Of a DNA stretch of 64,000 nucleotides, positions 8,791 to 20,352 are shown piece by piece. Within the stretch, counting starts at the first letter, position 1. Every line of letters starts with the position of its first letter. The stretch is taken from contig JAIXPC010000006.1 in assembly GCA_027486415.1 (NCBI GenBank), forward strand, positions 62,001 through 126,000, in the 5' to 3' direction. Made by a program: the position numbers and the translations under genes. The DNA comes from Sphingomonadales bacterium (GTDB taxonomy: Bacteria > Pseudomonadota > Alphaproteobacteria > Sphingomonadales > Sphingomonadaceae). The notes under the pieces are model-generated. The model saw nothing but the letters and a program-made list of their open reading frames with translations. It made no database searches and was not told where the DNA came from.

Positions 8791-9462
8791 TCAGAACCCG
8801 ACGAACCGCGCCGCCTCGTCCACGCTCTTGCGCTCCGACACCACGGCGTTGGCGGGGAAGGTCTCGTCGGGCCAGCCGAGCGCGATCGCCTTCATGATCA
8901 CCTGATCGTCGGCAATCCCGGCATGTTCACGCACGACCGGGGACTGCATGATGCCCTGGCTGTTGATCACCGCGCCCAGCCCGCGCGACCAGGCGGCGTT
9001 GACCAGCGCGGTGGAAACGGCGCCGCAATCAAACGGCGTGTCGTCGCTGCCCGCCAGCACCTTGTCATAGGTGATGATCACACACACCGGCGCGTCGAAC
9101 TGGCGGAAGCCGCGGAGAACCCAGTCCTGCCGGGCCGGGGCATCGTCGCGGGCGATGCCCATGGCGCTGAACAATTGCTTGGCGACGCCGATCTGGCGTT
9201 CGCGATGGACGCCTTCGAACGCCGTGCCGGTGCGGAATTCGCGGGAGTGCGGGATGCCGGCAAGATTGCGCTCGGTATTGCCGGCGCGGATGCGGTCCAG
9301 CGGTTCGCCGGTCACCACGGTGAAATTCCACGGCTGGGTGTTCATCGACGATGGCGACCGCATGGCCAGGGTCAGGATCTCCTTGATGAGATCCATCGGC
9401 ACCGGCTTGTCGAGGAAGCCGCGGATCGAGCGTCGGCCCAGCACCACCTCGTCGTAACTCAT
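8791..9462 (-). CDS. Nitroreductase family FMN oxidoreductase
   Basis: This cytoplasmic flavoprotein of 223 residues has the nitroreductase FMN-binding patterns: RRSIRGFLDKPVP near the N-terminus, RSPSSMNTQPWNFTV for flavin and substrate binding, and LGWPDETFPAN near the C-terminus. Members reduce nitro groups, quinones or enoates with NAD(P)H; the natural substrate cannot be read from sequence. The start ATG at 9462 overlaps the upstream stop codon as TGATG, so translation is likely coupled to the BaiN-like gene. Confidence 0.9.
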   Translation of the reverse strand: MSYDEVVLGRRSIRGFLDKPVPMDLIKEILTLAMRSPSSMNTQPWNFTVVTGEPLDRIRAGNTERNLAGIPHSREFRTGTAFEGVHRERQIGVAKQLFSAMGIARDDAPARQDWVLRGFRQFDAPVCVIITYDKVLAGSDDTPFDCGAVSTALVNAAWSRGLGAVINSQGIMQSPVVREHAGIADDQVIMKAIALGWPDETFPANAVVSERKSVDEAARFVGF

Positions 9463-10652
9463 CACCATCCCCGCACCCTCTCTGCAATCGCCGTGCCGGC
9501 GGCGTGCCCCGATGCCCACGCCCACTGGAAGTTGTAGCCGCCCAGCCAGCCGGTAACGTCAACGGCCTCGCCGATGGCGAACAGCCCTTCATTGTGATTG
9601 GCCATCATCGTGCGGGATGACAGGCCAGCGGTATCGATGCCGCCCGCCGTCACCTCGGCCTTGGCAAAGCCTTCGGTGCCATCAGGCCGGAATGCCCAGC
9701 CTTTGAGCCGCTGCATGGCGGTGGTCAACGCGGCATCCTTCTGGCTGGCCATCTCGCCGGGCAGCGCGAGCTGATCGGCAATCGCGATTGCCAGCCGTTC
9801 CGGCAGGGCGCTGGCCAGCACCGTCTTCAGCCCGGCCTTCGGGCGCTGGCGCTTCATCGTCACCAGCCAGTCGGGCGCGGCATCGGGCAGGAAATCCACC
9901 GCGATGGCCTCGCCATGCCGCCAATAGCTGGAAATCTGCAGCATCGACGGGCCCGAAAGGCCCTTGTGCGTGAACAGCGCCGCCTCGCGAAACACCGCCT
10001 TGCCGGCCTTTGCCACCACCTCGGCCGCGACGCCGGCCAGTTCGCGGAACAGATTTTCCGTCTGCGGCAGGGTGAAGGGCACCAGCGCCGGGCGCGGCGG
10101 GATGATCTTCAGGCCGAATTGTTTGCCCAGCTGATAGGCAAAGCCGGTCGCGCCCAGTTTCGGAATGGCGGGTCCGCCCGTGGCGATGACGAGGTTGGGC
10201 GCGGTGAACGTGCCGGCACTGGTGGTGACGCTGAACTGGCCATAGGCATGGCTGACGTCGCTGATCGCCGCCCCGAAGGCAAAATCCACCTGCCCTGCCG
10301 CGCATTCGTCCATCAGCATGGCGACGATCTGTTTCGCCGACCCATCGCAGAACAATTGCCCCAGCGTCTTTTCGTGGAAGGCGATGCGATGCTTATTCAC
10401 CATCTCGACGAAATCCGTCGGCGTGTACCGCGACAGCGCCGACCGGGCGAAGTGGCGATTCTCGCTGAGATAGCGATCCGGCACGGCGCCGATGTTGGTG
10501 AAATTGCAGCGCCCGCCACCCGAAATCAGGATTTTTCGGCCCGGTTCGGCGTTGTGATCAATCACCAGCACGCGCGCGCCGCCCTGCCCCGCCGTTGCGG
10601 CGCAGAACAGGCCGGCACCTCCGGCGCCAAGGACGATGGCATCATGTTGCAT
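9462..10652 (-). CDS. BaiN/RdsA-family NAD(P)/FAD-dependent oxidoreductase
   Basis: This 396-residue flavoprotein (HI0933/YhiN family) begins with a Rossmann FAD motif (VLGAGGAGLFCAATAGQGG), followed by the family signature GRKILISGGGRCNFTN and, near the C-terminus, FAIGEAVDVTGWLGGYNFQW. These are diagnostic for the family, whose reaction is not settled except for a few bile-acid enzymes. The ATG at 10652 is preferred over an upstream ATG because the Rossmann strand then begins at residue 4. It is the first gene of a two-gene unit with the nitroreductase. Confidence 0.9.
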   Translation of the reverse strand: MQHDAIVLGAGGAGLFCAATAGQGGARVLVIDHNAEPGRKILISGGGRCNFTNIGAVPDRYLSENRHFARSALSRYTPTDFVEMVNKHRIAFHEKTLGQLFCDGSAKQIVAMLMDECAAGQVDFAFGAAISDVSHAYGQFSVTTSAGTFTAPNLVIATGGPAIPKLGATGFAYQLGKQFGLKIIPPRPALVPFTLPQTENLFRELAGVAAEVVAKAGKAVFREAALFTHKGLSGPSMLQISSYWRHGEAIAVDFLPDAAPDWLVTMKRQRPKAGLKTVLASALPERLAIAIADQLALPGEMASQKDAALTTAMQRLKGWAFRPDGTEGFAKAEVTAGGIDTAGLSSRTMMANHNEGLFAIGEAVDVTGWLGGYNFQWAWASGHAAGTAIAERVRGW

Positions 10653-10780
10653 GGCAAGGCGGGTAGCGGCTGCGGCCGCCAACGGCAACCGCGCCAATTC
10701 GCCCAAGAAACCGTGTTGCAAAGCGCTGCTGCCGCGCTATATCAGCCGCCTTCCCGTTCGCGGGGAACCGGTTTTGGTGC

Positions 10781-10856
10781 GGGGCAGTAGCTCAGATGGG
10801 AGAGCGCAGCAATCGCACTGCTGAGGTCAGGGGTTCGATCCCCCTCTGCTCCACCA
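10781..10856 (+). tRNA. tRNA-Ala(CGC)
   Basis: A 76-nt cloverleaf. The acceptor stem pairs GGGGCAG with CTGCTCC, the D-arm is GTAGCTCAGATGGGAGAGC, the anticodon stem CAGCA/TGCTG holds the loop ATCGCAC with anticodon CGC, the T-arm is AGGGGTTCGATCCCCCT, and CCA is encoded. It decodes GCG, a frequent alanine codon in this GC-rich DNA. Confidence 0.95.
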
Positions 10857-11002
10857 TTACCGCCTGACAGTCCCGACAATCTGCATCATGTACCCAGCGC
10901 AGCCCAGCCGACTGCACGACTGATTGGGTATAATTGCCATCGCCGGGAACCATCGCCGCCTCTGATACGCTTTCGCATCATTCCCAACAAAGCGAGAGCA
11001 TC

Positions 11003-11167
11003 ATGCTGGTCACCGTCATCATCACCCTCATCGTCGTCGGCCTGCTGCTGTGGCTGGTCAACAACAAGCTGCCGATGGATGGCACCATCAAGACGATCAT
11101 CAACATCGTCGTGATCATCGCCGTCATTGTCTGGCTGCTGCGCGTGTTCGGGGTCGCAGCCTTCTAG
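11003..11167 (+). CDS. Thivi_2564-family small membrane protein
   Basis: This 54-residue protein consists of two transmembrane segments (MLVTVIITLIVVGLLLWLVN and INIVVIIAVIVWLLRVFGV) joined by NKLPMDGTIKT. The motif LLWLVN-x-PMDG-x-IK and the overall length match the small Thivi_2564 membrane protein family, of unknown function. The ATG at 11003 follows a weak AGCGAGAG site. A TATAAT at 10929-10934 lies about 70 bp upstream and could be the -10 box of its own promoter. Confidence 0.82.
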   Translation: MLVTVIITLIVVGLLLWLVNNKLPMDGTIKTIINIVVIIAVIVWLLRVFGVAAF

Positions 11168-11222
11168 GCCCCGCGACGGCCTGCCGCTTGGCGCGGGGAG
11201 CGCAGCCGGGTAAACCGCGCCG

Positions 11223-13975
<2,753 letters not shown>

Positions 13976-14021
13976 GCCAACCCGGCAGAGGGGGCGGCTG
14001 CACTTCGCGCTGGCCGCCGCC

Positions 14022-14070
14022 CTGCCCGGCCTGACCTGCCCGGCCTAACCTGCCCGGCCCGACCTGTCCG
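14022..14070 (+). repeat. 14-bp tandem repeat, about 3.4 copies
   Basis: CTGCCCGGCCTGAC, CTGCCCGGCCTAAC and CTGCCCGGCCCGAC follow each other directly, then a partial CTGTCCG. The array sits in the 148-bp gap between thiC and the methyltransferase gene, next to a GGGGGCGGC/GCCGCCGCCC hairpin at about 13990-14023 that may end thiC transcription. Confidence 0.85.
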
Positions 14071-14123
14071 CTCCTGCGTCATGCCGCTTGCCGCACAGCC
14101 CCGTCTGGGGTTACCCATCGGCA

Positions 14124-14786
14124 ATGATGGACAGACCCAACTACGCCTATTGGCAGGCTTCCGGCGCCTATTGGACGACGGAGTATGAGCGGCGGCGTCT
14201 GGAGCAGCCCTATTATCTGCTGCAGGAGCTGGCCTGGATGGCGATCTTTGCGACGGCAGCGCCGGCATCAGTGCTGGAACTGGGCTGCGGTGTCGGGCGG
14301 CATCTGCGCTATCTGCGCGATGTGCCGGGCATCACCATCCACGGCGCGGACCAGAGCCCGACCATGCTGGAAGGCGTTCGCAGCTGGGCCGATGCGGACT
14401 GGGCCGAGCAGCATCTGACGCTGGTGGAGCCCACTGGCCGCCTGCCGTTTGATGACAACCAGTTCGATCATGTGTTCAGCTGCGAGGCATTGATTCACGT
14501 GCACCCGGACGATCTTGCCGGTCGCCTGGCGGAAATGCACCGGGTGGCGCGCCGCGGCGTGCTGCACATTGAACCCGCCCCCGGCGTGCTGATCCACGAA
14601 GGCGCGCATGATGGCAGCTGGTGCCACGATCTGGTTGCCACCTGGGCCGGCCTTGGCCACACGGCCCATGCCATTGGCAATGTCTGCCAGACCCAGCACC
14701 TTGTGATCGTCACCAAGGCAGGCGATCCGATGGACGAGACCTATCTGCGGCAACTCTTGTCCCGACTGGTGGCGCTGGAACACTGA
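14124..14786 (+). CDS. Class I SAM-dependent methyltransferase
   Basis: This 220-residue cytoplasmic protein has the SAM-binding motif I SVLELGCGVGRHLRYL, an acidic end of strand 2 (GADQSP), and a motif II/III region FDHVFSCEALIHVHPDDL. It resembles the Methyltransf_11/25 class with a short N-terminal helical cap. The substrate is unknown. Starts at 14088, 14124 or 14127 are all possible; I chose 14124 because upstream sequence is repeat-like. It stands alone between thiC and a membrane protein gene. Confidence 0.85.
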   Translation: MMDRPNYAYWQASGAYWTTEYERRRLEQPYYLLQELAWMAIFATAAPASVLELGCGVGRHLRYLRDVPGITIHGADQSPTMLEGVRSWADADWAEQHLTLVEPTGRLPFDDNQFDHVFSCEALIHVHPDDLAGRLAEMHRVARRGVLHIEPAPGVLIHEGAHDGSWCHDLVATWAGLGHTAHAIGNVCQTQHLVIVTKAGDPMDETYLRQLLSRLVALEH

Positions 14787-14899
14787 ATTCGGCGTGGCGA
14801 CGGGTGGGGCCGCACCCGTATCAGGCCAGATTCGGCAAGGCTGGCCAGGCGGCAATGACTGCGCGTTGCCAAATCGATACTGTCCATTACACTTGCGGC

Positions 14900-15238
14900 A
14901 TGGAAGGCATTGGCCGTTTCGGATTGTCGCTGGTGGCTGCGGTTGCCGGTTTCATCCTGTTCAAGTTTCCACTGCCGGAATATCTGGCGGTGGCGGCCGG
15001 CGCTGGCATCGGCATTGCCCTGTGGTTCTGGACCGGCAGCCGGCATCCGGTCATGCGCGGGGCCATGCGGGGTGCAGGATGGTGCGGCACGATTGGTTTT
15101 GTCGGCGGCTATTTCGGGCCGATCTACCTCAGTGAATCCAACCTGGGGCCGCTGTTGGGCTTGTTCATTACCGGGCCGGGCGGCTGTGTTGTGGGCGCAT
15201 TGTGCGGAGCCGCGATTGCCGCCGGGAAGCCGGGCTGA
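14900..15238 (+). CDS. Small membrane protein, unknown function
   Basis: This 112-residue protein has about three to four hydrophobic stretches (FGLSLVAAVAGFILFKF, YLAVAAGAGIGIALWFW, GTIGFVGGYFGPIYL and a glycine-rich end GPGGCVVGALCGAAIAAG). I recognise no family. ATG 14855 is an alternative start that would add 15 residues without hydrophobic character. A hairpin with ACGGGTG/CACCCGT arms at 14800-14819 lies upstream and may end the methyltransferase transcript. The stop is 2 bp before the radC ATG, so the two are probably co-transcribed. Confidence 0.6.
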   Translation: MEGIGRFGLSLVAAVAGFILFKFPLPEYLAVAAGAGIGIALWFWTGSRHPVMRGAMRGAGWCGTIGFVGGYFGPIYLSESNLGPLLGLFITGPGGCVVGALCGAAIAAGKPG

Positions 15239-15240
15239 CC

Positions 15241-15924
15241 ATGACCGATCCGCCCACCCGATCTGCCGGCCATCGCGACCGCCTGCGTCAACGGCTGCTG
15301 GCCGGTGGCGGCGATGCGTTCCATGATTATGAATTGCTGGAATATCTGCTGGCGCTGGCCATTCCGCGGCAGGACACCAAGCCGCTGGCCAAGCGGCTGA
15401 TCGACGAGTTCGGCAGCCTGGCCGCCCTGATCGCGGCCACGCCGGAAGAGCTGAAGCGCGTCGAGGGGCTGGGCGACGGCGCGGCGGCCGCCATAAAGTT
15501 CGTCGAGGCGGTGATGCTGCGCTCCCTGCGGACGGCGGCGCTGGACCGGCCGGTGCTGAGCGGCTGGCAGGCGCTGCTGGATTATCTCCACGCCAGCCTG
15601 GCGCACCGGCCCACCGAGCAGTTCCGGGTGATTTTCCTCAACAACCGCAACGTGATGATCCGCGACGAGGTGATGAACGACGGCACGGTGAATGCGGCGC
15701 CGGTCTATCCGCGCGAGATCGTCAAGCGCGCGCTCGACCTGGGGGCCGCGGCCGTGGTGCTGGTGCACAATCACCCATCGGGCGATCCGCAGCCCAGCCG
15801 CGACGATATCCACATGACCAAGGCAATCATCGAGGCCGGGCGACACCTGGGCCTTAGCGTGCACGATCACGTGATCATCGGATCGACGGGCCATGTGTCG
15901 ATGCGGGCGCAGGGCCTGATCTGA
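15241..15924 (+). CDS. radC: RadC-type JAB domain protein
   Basis: This 227-residue protein has the RadC layout: an N-terminal helix-hairpin-helix-like region (YELLEYLLALAIPRQDTKPL and a later VEGLGDGAAAAIK), then a JAMM/MPN domain with VLVHNHPSGDPQPSRDD, carrying the metal-binding His-x-His and Asp of the motif. RadC proteins are widely conserved, but their activity is not established, and the old DNA-repair assignment has been withdrawn. The ATG at 15241 lies 2 bp after the preceding stop. Confidence 0.93.
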   Translation: MTDPPTRSAGHRDRLRQRLLAGGGDAFHDYELLEYLLALAIPRQDTKPLAKRLIDEFGSLAALIAATPEELKRVEGLGDGAAAAIKFVEAVMLRSLRTAALDRPVLSGWQALLDYLHASLAHRPTEQFRVIFLNNRNVMIRDEVMNDGTVNAAPVYPREIVKRALDLGAAAVVLVHNHPSGDPQPSRDDIHMTKAIIEAGRHLGLSVHDHVIIGSTGHVSMRAQGLI

Positions 15925-16000
15925 GCATACGCGAAATGAGACATTGCGTTGACCTCGGACAGTTCGCACACAGTCATGGCAGCGATCACGCGGGGGACAG

Positions 16001-17455
16001 ATGACGGCCACCACGGCCTTTGACGAGATGTTCGGGCTGAGCGCCGGCTATGACGCGCGCTCGGCCGACGGTGTCACCGCCGCCTATCGTGCCATCCGGC
16101 AATGGCTGGCCGACAGCCCGGCCGAATTGATGGCGGCGCGGCGGGCGCAGGCGGAATTGTTCTTCCGCCGCATCGGCATCACCTTTGCCGTCTATGGCGA
16201 CGCGCAAGCCACCGAGCGGCTGATCCCGTTCGATATCGTGCCGCGCATCATGTCCCGCGCCGAATGGACCGGGCTGGAACACGGGCTGAAACAGCGGGTG
16301 GCGGCGCTGAACGCCTTTCTGGCCGATATCTATGGCAGCCAGGAGATACTGAAGGCCGGCATCATCCCGCCCGAACTGGTGCTGATGAACCCGGCCTTCT
16401 GCCTGCACATGGTCGGCCGCAAGCCGCCGGGCGGCGTGTGGGTGCATATTGCCGGCATCGATCTCGTCCGCACCGGGCCCGATCAATTCTATGTGCTGGA
16501 AGACAATGCCCGCACCCCGTCCGGCGTGTCGTACATGCTGGAAAACCGCGAGGTGATGCTGAAGCTGGTGCCGGAGCTGTTTGATCAGGTGAAGGTGGCG
16601 CCGGTGGAAACCTATCCGGAGAAGCTGCTGGAAACCCTGGCCAGCGTGTCCCCCCGCACCCGGCGCGGCGCGCATCCCACCTGCGTGCTGCTGACGCCGG
16701 GCCAATACAACAGCGCCTTTTACGAACACAGCTTCCTGGCCGACAAGCTGGGGATCGAGCTGGTCGAAGGCAACGACCTGTTCGTGCGTGACGACATCGT
16801 GTTCATGCGGACGACCGAAGGCCCGCAACGGGTGGACGTGATCTATCGCCGACTGGATGATGATTTCATCGATCCCCTGGTGTTCAATCCCACATCGATG
16901 CTGGGCGTGCCGGGCCTGATGGCCGCCTATGCCGCCGGCAACGTGACGCTGGCCAATGCGGTCGGCACCGGCATCGCCGATGACAAGGCGATCTACAGCT
17001 ATATGCCGGAGATCATCCGCTTCTACACCGGCGAGGACGCCATTCTGTCCAACGTGCCGACCTGGCGCTGCCGCGAGCCGGATGCACTGATGTATGTGCT
17101 GGATCACCTGCCCGAACTGGTGGTGAAGGAAGTGGATGGATCGGGTGGTTACGGCATGCTGGTCGGCCCGCACGCGCCAAAGGCCACCATCGCTGCCTTT
17201 GCCGCCAAGCTGAAGGCCAATCCGGAAAAATTCATCGCCCAGCCGACGCTGGCGCTGTCCACCTGCCCCACCGCCACCGATGCTGGCATTGCGCCGCGGC
17301 ACGTCGATCTGCGGCCCTTCGTGCTGACCGGGGCAGACGGCGTGCGGATCGTGCCCGGCGGGCTGACGCGAGTGGCGATGACGGAAGGATCGTTGGTGGT
17401 GAACTCAAGCCAGGGTGGCGGGACGAAAGATACTTGGGTGGTGGATGATGCGTAG
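16001..17455 (+). CDS. Circularly permuted ATP-grasp protein (DUF404/DUF407)
   Basis: This 484-residue protein is the circularly permuted ATP-grasp enzyme of the four-gene Anbu operon. Diagnostic stretches include HIAGIDLVRTGPDQFYVLEDN, RTPSGVSYMLENREVM, KEVDGSGGYGMLVGPHA and the C-terminal NSSQGGGTKDTWV. ATP-grasp enzymes form amide or peptide-like bonds, and this subfamily is thought to build or modify a peptide, though its product is unknown. It is the first gene of the operon; a 124-bp gap with palindromes separates it from the alpha-E gene. Confidence 0.93.
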   Translation: MTATTAFDEMFGLSAGYDARSADGVTAAYRAIRQWLADSPAELMAARRAQAELFFRRIGITFAVYGDAQATERLIPFDIVPRIMSRAEWTGLEHGLKQRVAALNAFLADIYGSQEILKAGIIPPELVLMNPAFCLHMVGRKPPGGVWVHIAGIDLVRTGPDQFYVLEDNARTPSGVSYMLENREVMLKLVPELFDQVKVAPVETYPEKLLETLASVSPRTRRGAHPTCVLLTPGQYNSAFYEHSFLADKLGIELVEGNDLFVRDDIVFMRTTEGPQRVDVIYRRLDDDFIDPLVFNPTSMLGVPGLMAAYAAGNVTLANAVGTGIADDKAIYSYMPEIIRFYTGEDAILSNVPTWRCREPDALMYVLDHLPELVVKEVDGSGGYGMLVGPHAPKATIAAFAAKLKANPEKFIAQPTLALSTCPTATDAGIAPRHVDLRPFVLTGADGVRIVPGGLTRVAMTEGSLVVNSSQGGGTKDTWVVDDA

Positions 17456-17547
17456 CGCCGCGAGCGCGCGGGCCGCGCGCCGACAGGCGCAAGCACGGCC
17501 GGCGGGGCGGGCAACGCAAAGTTGCCCGAGCCCGTTCGACGTCACGA

Positions 17548-17562
17548 CGCGGCTTTGCCGCG
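17548..17562. repeat. Palindrome CGCGGC-TTT-GCCGCG inside the Anbu operon
   Basis: A perfect 6-bp inverted repeat around TTT lies in the gap between the ATP-grasp and alpha-E genes, close to a second hairpin, GGGCAACGCAAAGTTGCCC (about 17513-17531). The same core occurs at 54079, 57796 and 57834. Confidence 0.7.
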
Positions 17563-17578
17563 GCGCAGGAGCACGACC

Positions 17579-18520
17579 GTGTTAAGCCGCACCGCAGGCA
17601 ATCTCTACTGGATGGGCCGCTACGTCGAGCGGGCCGATTTCACTGCCCGCCTGATCGAGGCGACGCAGCGGCTTGCCGCCCTGCCCTCCTCCTACGGCGG
17701 CGCGTCCAATGCATGGGAATCCGCACTTGCGGCCGCCTGCCAGATCGACGCCTTTGCCGCCACCGGCCTTGCCGTCGATGAACATGAGGTGACGGAATAT
17801 CTGACGCTGAACGCCGCCAACCCGTCGTCGATCCGATCCTGCCTCGAAGCCGCGCGATCGAATGCCCGCGCGGTGCGGACGGCGATGACGGAGGAAGGCT
17901 GGGAGGCGATCAACACCGCCTGGCTGGAGGTGAGCCGTTACGGCACCCACCTGTCCAGCCGCGAGACGCTGGCGCAGCTGATCGAATATGTGAAGCACGC
18001 CATCGCCGCCTTTGATGGCGCCAACCATCGCACCATGCTGCGCGGCGATGCCTTCTGGTTTGCCAATCTGGGCGCCGCCATCGAACGGGCCGACAATTCG
18101 GCGCGGCTGCTGGACGTGAAATATCACCTGCTGCTGCCGCGCGACGAGCCGGTGGGCGGCAGCCTGGATTATTTCCAGTGGACGACGATCCTGCGGACGG
18201 TGTCGGCGATGACCGCCTATCGCTGGGTGTACAACGACAGCGTGAAACCTTGGCTGGTGGCCGATCTGCTGATCCTCAACCGCCAGATCCCACGCAGTCT
18301 GGCGGCCTGTTATGACGACATCCTGCGACAGCTCGACCTGCTGGCCAGCAAGAGCGGCCGGCGCGGCCCGGCACACCGGCTGGCCAGTGCCGGCCACGCC
18401 CGGCTGGCCAGCGGCAATATCGACGCCATCTTTGGCCAGGGCCTGCACGAGTTCCTCACACAGTTCATTGCCGACAACAACCGGCTCGGCGAAGCCATTG
18501 CCGAACAATATCTTTTCTAG
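17579..18520 (+). CDS. Alpha-E domain protein (DUF403)
   Basis: This 313-residue, mostly helical protein is the partner of the circularly permuted ATP-grasp enzyme. The N-terminus (VLSRTAGNLYWMGRYVERAD) is the family signature, and GDAFWFANLGAAIERADNSA marks the middle. I chose GTG 17579 because family members start at this LSRTA segment and an AGGAG site lies 8 bp upstream. The function is unknown; conserved linkage with the neighbours suggests it acts in the same peptide-related pathway. Confidence 0.92.
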   Translation: MLSRTAGNLYWMGRYVERADFTARLIEATQRLAALPSSYGGASNAWESALAAACQIDAFAATGLAVDEHEVTEYLTLNAANPSSIRSCLEAARSNARAVRTAMTEEGWEAINTAWLEVSRYGTHLSSRETLAQLIEYVKHAIAAFDGANHRTMLRGDAFWFANLGAAIERADNSARLLDVKYHLLLPRDEPVGGSLDYFQWTTILRTVSAMTAYRWVYNDSVKPWLVADLLILNRQIPRSLAACYDDILRQLDLLASKSGRRGPAHRLASAGHARLASGNIDAIFGQGLHEFLTQFIADNNRLGEAIAEQYLF

Positions 18521-18528
18521 GAACGGCG

Positions 18529-19356
18529 ATGCGGATCAGGGTCGATTACTCCACCATCTATGATTACGAGCGGCCGGCGAGCAACGTGCTGCAACTGCTG
18601 CGCCTGCAGCCCGCCGGCCATGATGGCCAGCATATCGTCAACTGGCGCATCGACAGCGATTGCGACGGCCACCTGAAACCCGGCGAGGACGCCTTCGGCA
18701 ACATCACCCACATGTTCTACCCCGACGGGCTGGTGCAGCGGCTGGCGCTGCACGTGACGGGCGAGGTCGATACGCAGGAAAGCCATGGCGTGCTGTCGGG
18801 CAGCTTTGAGCCGCTGCCGGCGATGGCGTGGCTGCGGCAGAGCGACCTGACCCGCCCTGATGCCGGGCTGCAGGCGCTGGCGCGCCAGATCGATGCCGGC
18901 GATGCGCTGGCCAGTTGCCACCGGCTGACGGCGCATCTGTTCGACACCATGACATTCGATCCCGATGTCACCCACGCCCACAGCGATGCGGCCCATGCGC
19001 TGTCGATCCGGGCTGGCGTCTGCCAGGATTATGCCCATGTCTTCCTGTCGGTGGCCCGCCAGCTCGGCATTCCGGCGCGCTATGTCTCAGGACACCTCGT
19101 TCGCGCCGATGGCATGATCACTCAGCCTGCCGCCCACGCCTGGGCCGAAGCGCTGATCCCCGATCTGGGCTGGGTCGCCTTTGATCCCACCAACGGCGTC
19201 TGTGCCACCGAAGCCTATCTGCGCGTGGCCGTGGGCCTGGACTATCGCGACGCGGCCCCGGTGCGCGGTGCCCGGCGTGGCGGCGGGATGGAAACGATGG
19301 CGGTGGCCGTCACCACCCGCGATGCCGGCCAAGTGCAGGTGCAAAGCCAATCCTGA
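18529..19356 (+). CDS. Transglutaminase-like cysteine protease family protein
   Basis: This 275-residue protein has an N-terminal bacterial transglutaminase-like domain (RVDYSTIYDYERPASNVLQL) and a catalytic core with Cys165 in GVCQDYAHVFL, His203 in AAHAWAEAL and Asp219 in WVAFDPTNG. No signal peptide is seen, so it is probably cytoplasmic. Family members cleave or transfer amide bonds. It lies 8 bp after the alpha-E gene and 17 bp before Anbu. Confidence 0.93.
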   Translation: MRIRVDYSTIYDYERPASNVLQLLRLQPAGHDGQHIVNWRIDSDCDGHLKPGEDAFGNITHMFYPDGLVQRLALHVTGEVDTQESHGVLSGSFEPLPAMAWLRQSDLTRPDAGLQALARQIDAGDALASCHRLTAHLFDTMTFDPDVTHAHSDAAHALSIRAGVCQDYAHVFLSVARQLGIPARYVSGHLVRADGMITQPAAHAWAEALIPDLGWVAFDPTNGVCATEAYLRVAVGLDYRDAAPVRGARRGGGMETMAVAVTTRDAGQVQVQSQS

Positions 19357-19373
19357 CCTGCTAGGGGCCAGCC

Positions 19374-20138
19374 ATGACCTATTGTGTTGGCATCCTTGTT
19401 CGCGAAGGCCTGGTGCTGATGGCCGATACCCGCACCAATGCGGGCGTCGACAATATCTCGTCGTACCGCAAATTGCGCGTGATGGAGCATGGCCCTGACC
19501 GGGTGATCATGTGTGCTTCGGCTGGATCGCTGTCGGTGACGCAAAGCGCCCTGTCCCGCGTCGCGCTGGGCGTGGTGATGCCCGACACGGGGGAGCGCGA
19601 GATGCTGTCCGAGGTGCCGACAGTGTTTCGTGCGGCGCAGTTGGTGGGCCAGGCCCTGTCGGACGCCAAGGCCGAGATCGACCGCGTGGTGAAGGACGAC
19701 AATGTCTACACCGATGCCACCCTGCTGCTGGCGGGCAGCATCGGCGGACGGCGGCCGCGGCTGTTCCTGATCTATGGCGCCGGCAATTTCATCGAGTGCC
19801 AGGCCGACACGCCCTATCTGCAGATCGGGGAGCACAAATATGGCAAGCCGGTGCTGGACCGCATGGTGACCTATGAAACGCCGATGTCGGAAGCGCTGAA
19901 GGTGGCGCTGATCTCGTTCAGCGCGACGATGCGATCCAATCTGGCGGTGGGCCTGCCCATCGACATCGCGACCATCCGCACCGGCAGGTCCGACCTGGAG
20001 CTGATCCACCGCATCGAGGCGGACGATGCCTATTATTCGGAATTGAACAGCCGCTGGTCAAATGCCCTGCGCGCGGCCGCCGCCGCCATCCCGCTGCCAC
20101 AATATGCCAGCCAGCCGGAACAGGAGTTGCGGAATTAG
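19374..20138 (+). CDS. Anbu, proteasome-like beta-subunit protease
   Basis: Anbu (ancestral beta subunit, COG3484) is a self-assembling Ntn hydrolase related to HslV and proteasome beta subunits. The 254-residue protein begins MTYCVGILVREGLVLMADTR, leaving Thr2 as the N-terminal nucleophile after Met removal, followed by TNAGVDNISSYRKLRV and the later glycine-rich DATLLLAGSIGGRRPRLFLI. The start and context are typical: it closes the ATP-grasp, alpha-E and transglutaminase operon. The substrate is unknown in all organisms studied so far. No ATPase partner lies in the window. Confidence 0.95.
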   Translation: MTYCVGILVREGLVLMADTRTNAGVDNISSYRKLRVMEHGPDRVIMCASAGSLSVTQSALSRVALGVVMPDTGEREMLSEVPTVFRAAQLVGQALSDAKAEIDRVVKDDNVYTDATLLLAGSIGGRRPRLFLIYGAGNFIECQADTPYLQIGEHKYGKPVLDRMVTYETPMSEALKVALISFSATMRSNLAVGLPIDIATIRTGRSDLELIHRIEADDAYYSELNSRWSNALRAAAAAIPLPQYASQPEQELRN

Positions 20139-20352
20139 GGCTGGCCGCCCAACCGGCTGACATCATTGCACTTTATCAGATGAGAAAGAGCGGATTGTGA
20201 CGGTCTGCCAATTTGACACTTTTGACGCGTGTCCAGCGCCTTGTCATTGAATTGGCTGGCATTTCAAAAAATACGTGATTGCCGGCGGACTGGCCACGGG
20301 CGCGCGCCCTGACCGTTCGAACTGTGCCAGAATCGGCGCGTGTAGGACAGGT

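Noticed and set aside
14800-14819. ACGGGTG/CACCCGT hairpin as an intrinsic terminator
   Set aside because: No T-run follows on either strand; mentioned only as a possible weak end of the methyltransferase transcript.
15949-15977. TTGACC with a poor -10 upstream of the Anbu operon
   Set aside because: The -10 position at 17-bp spacing reads AGTCAT, too weak to call a promoter.
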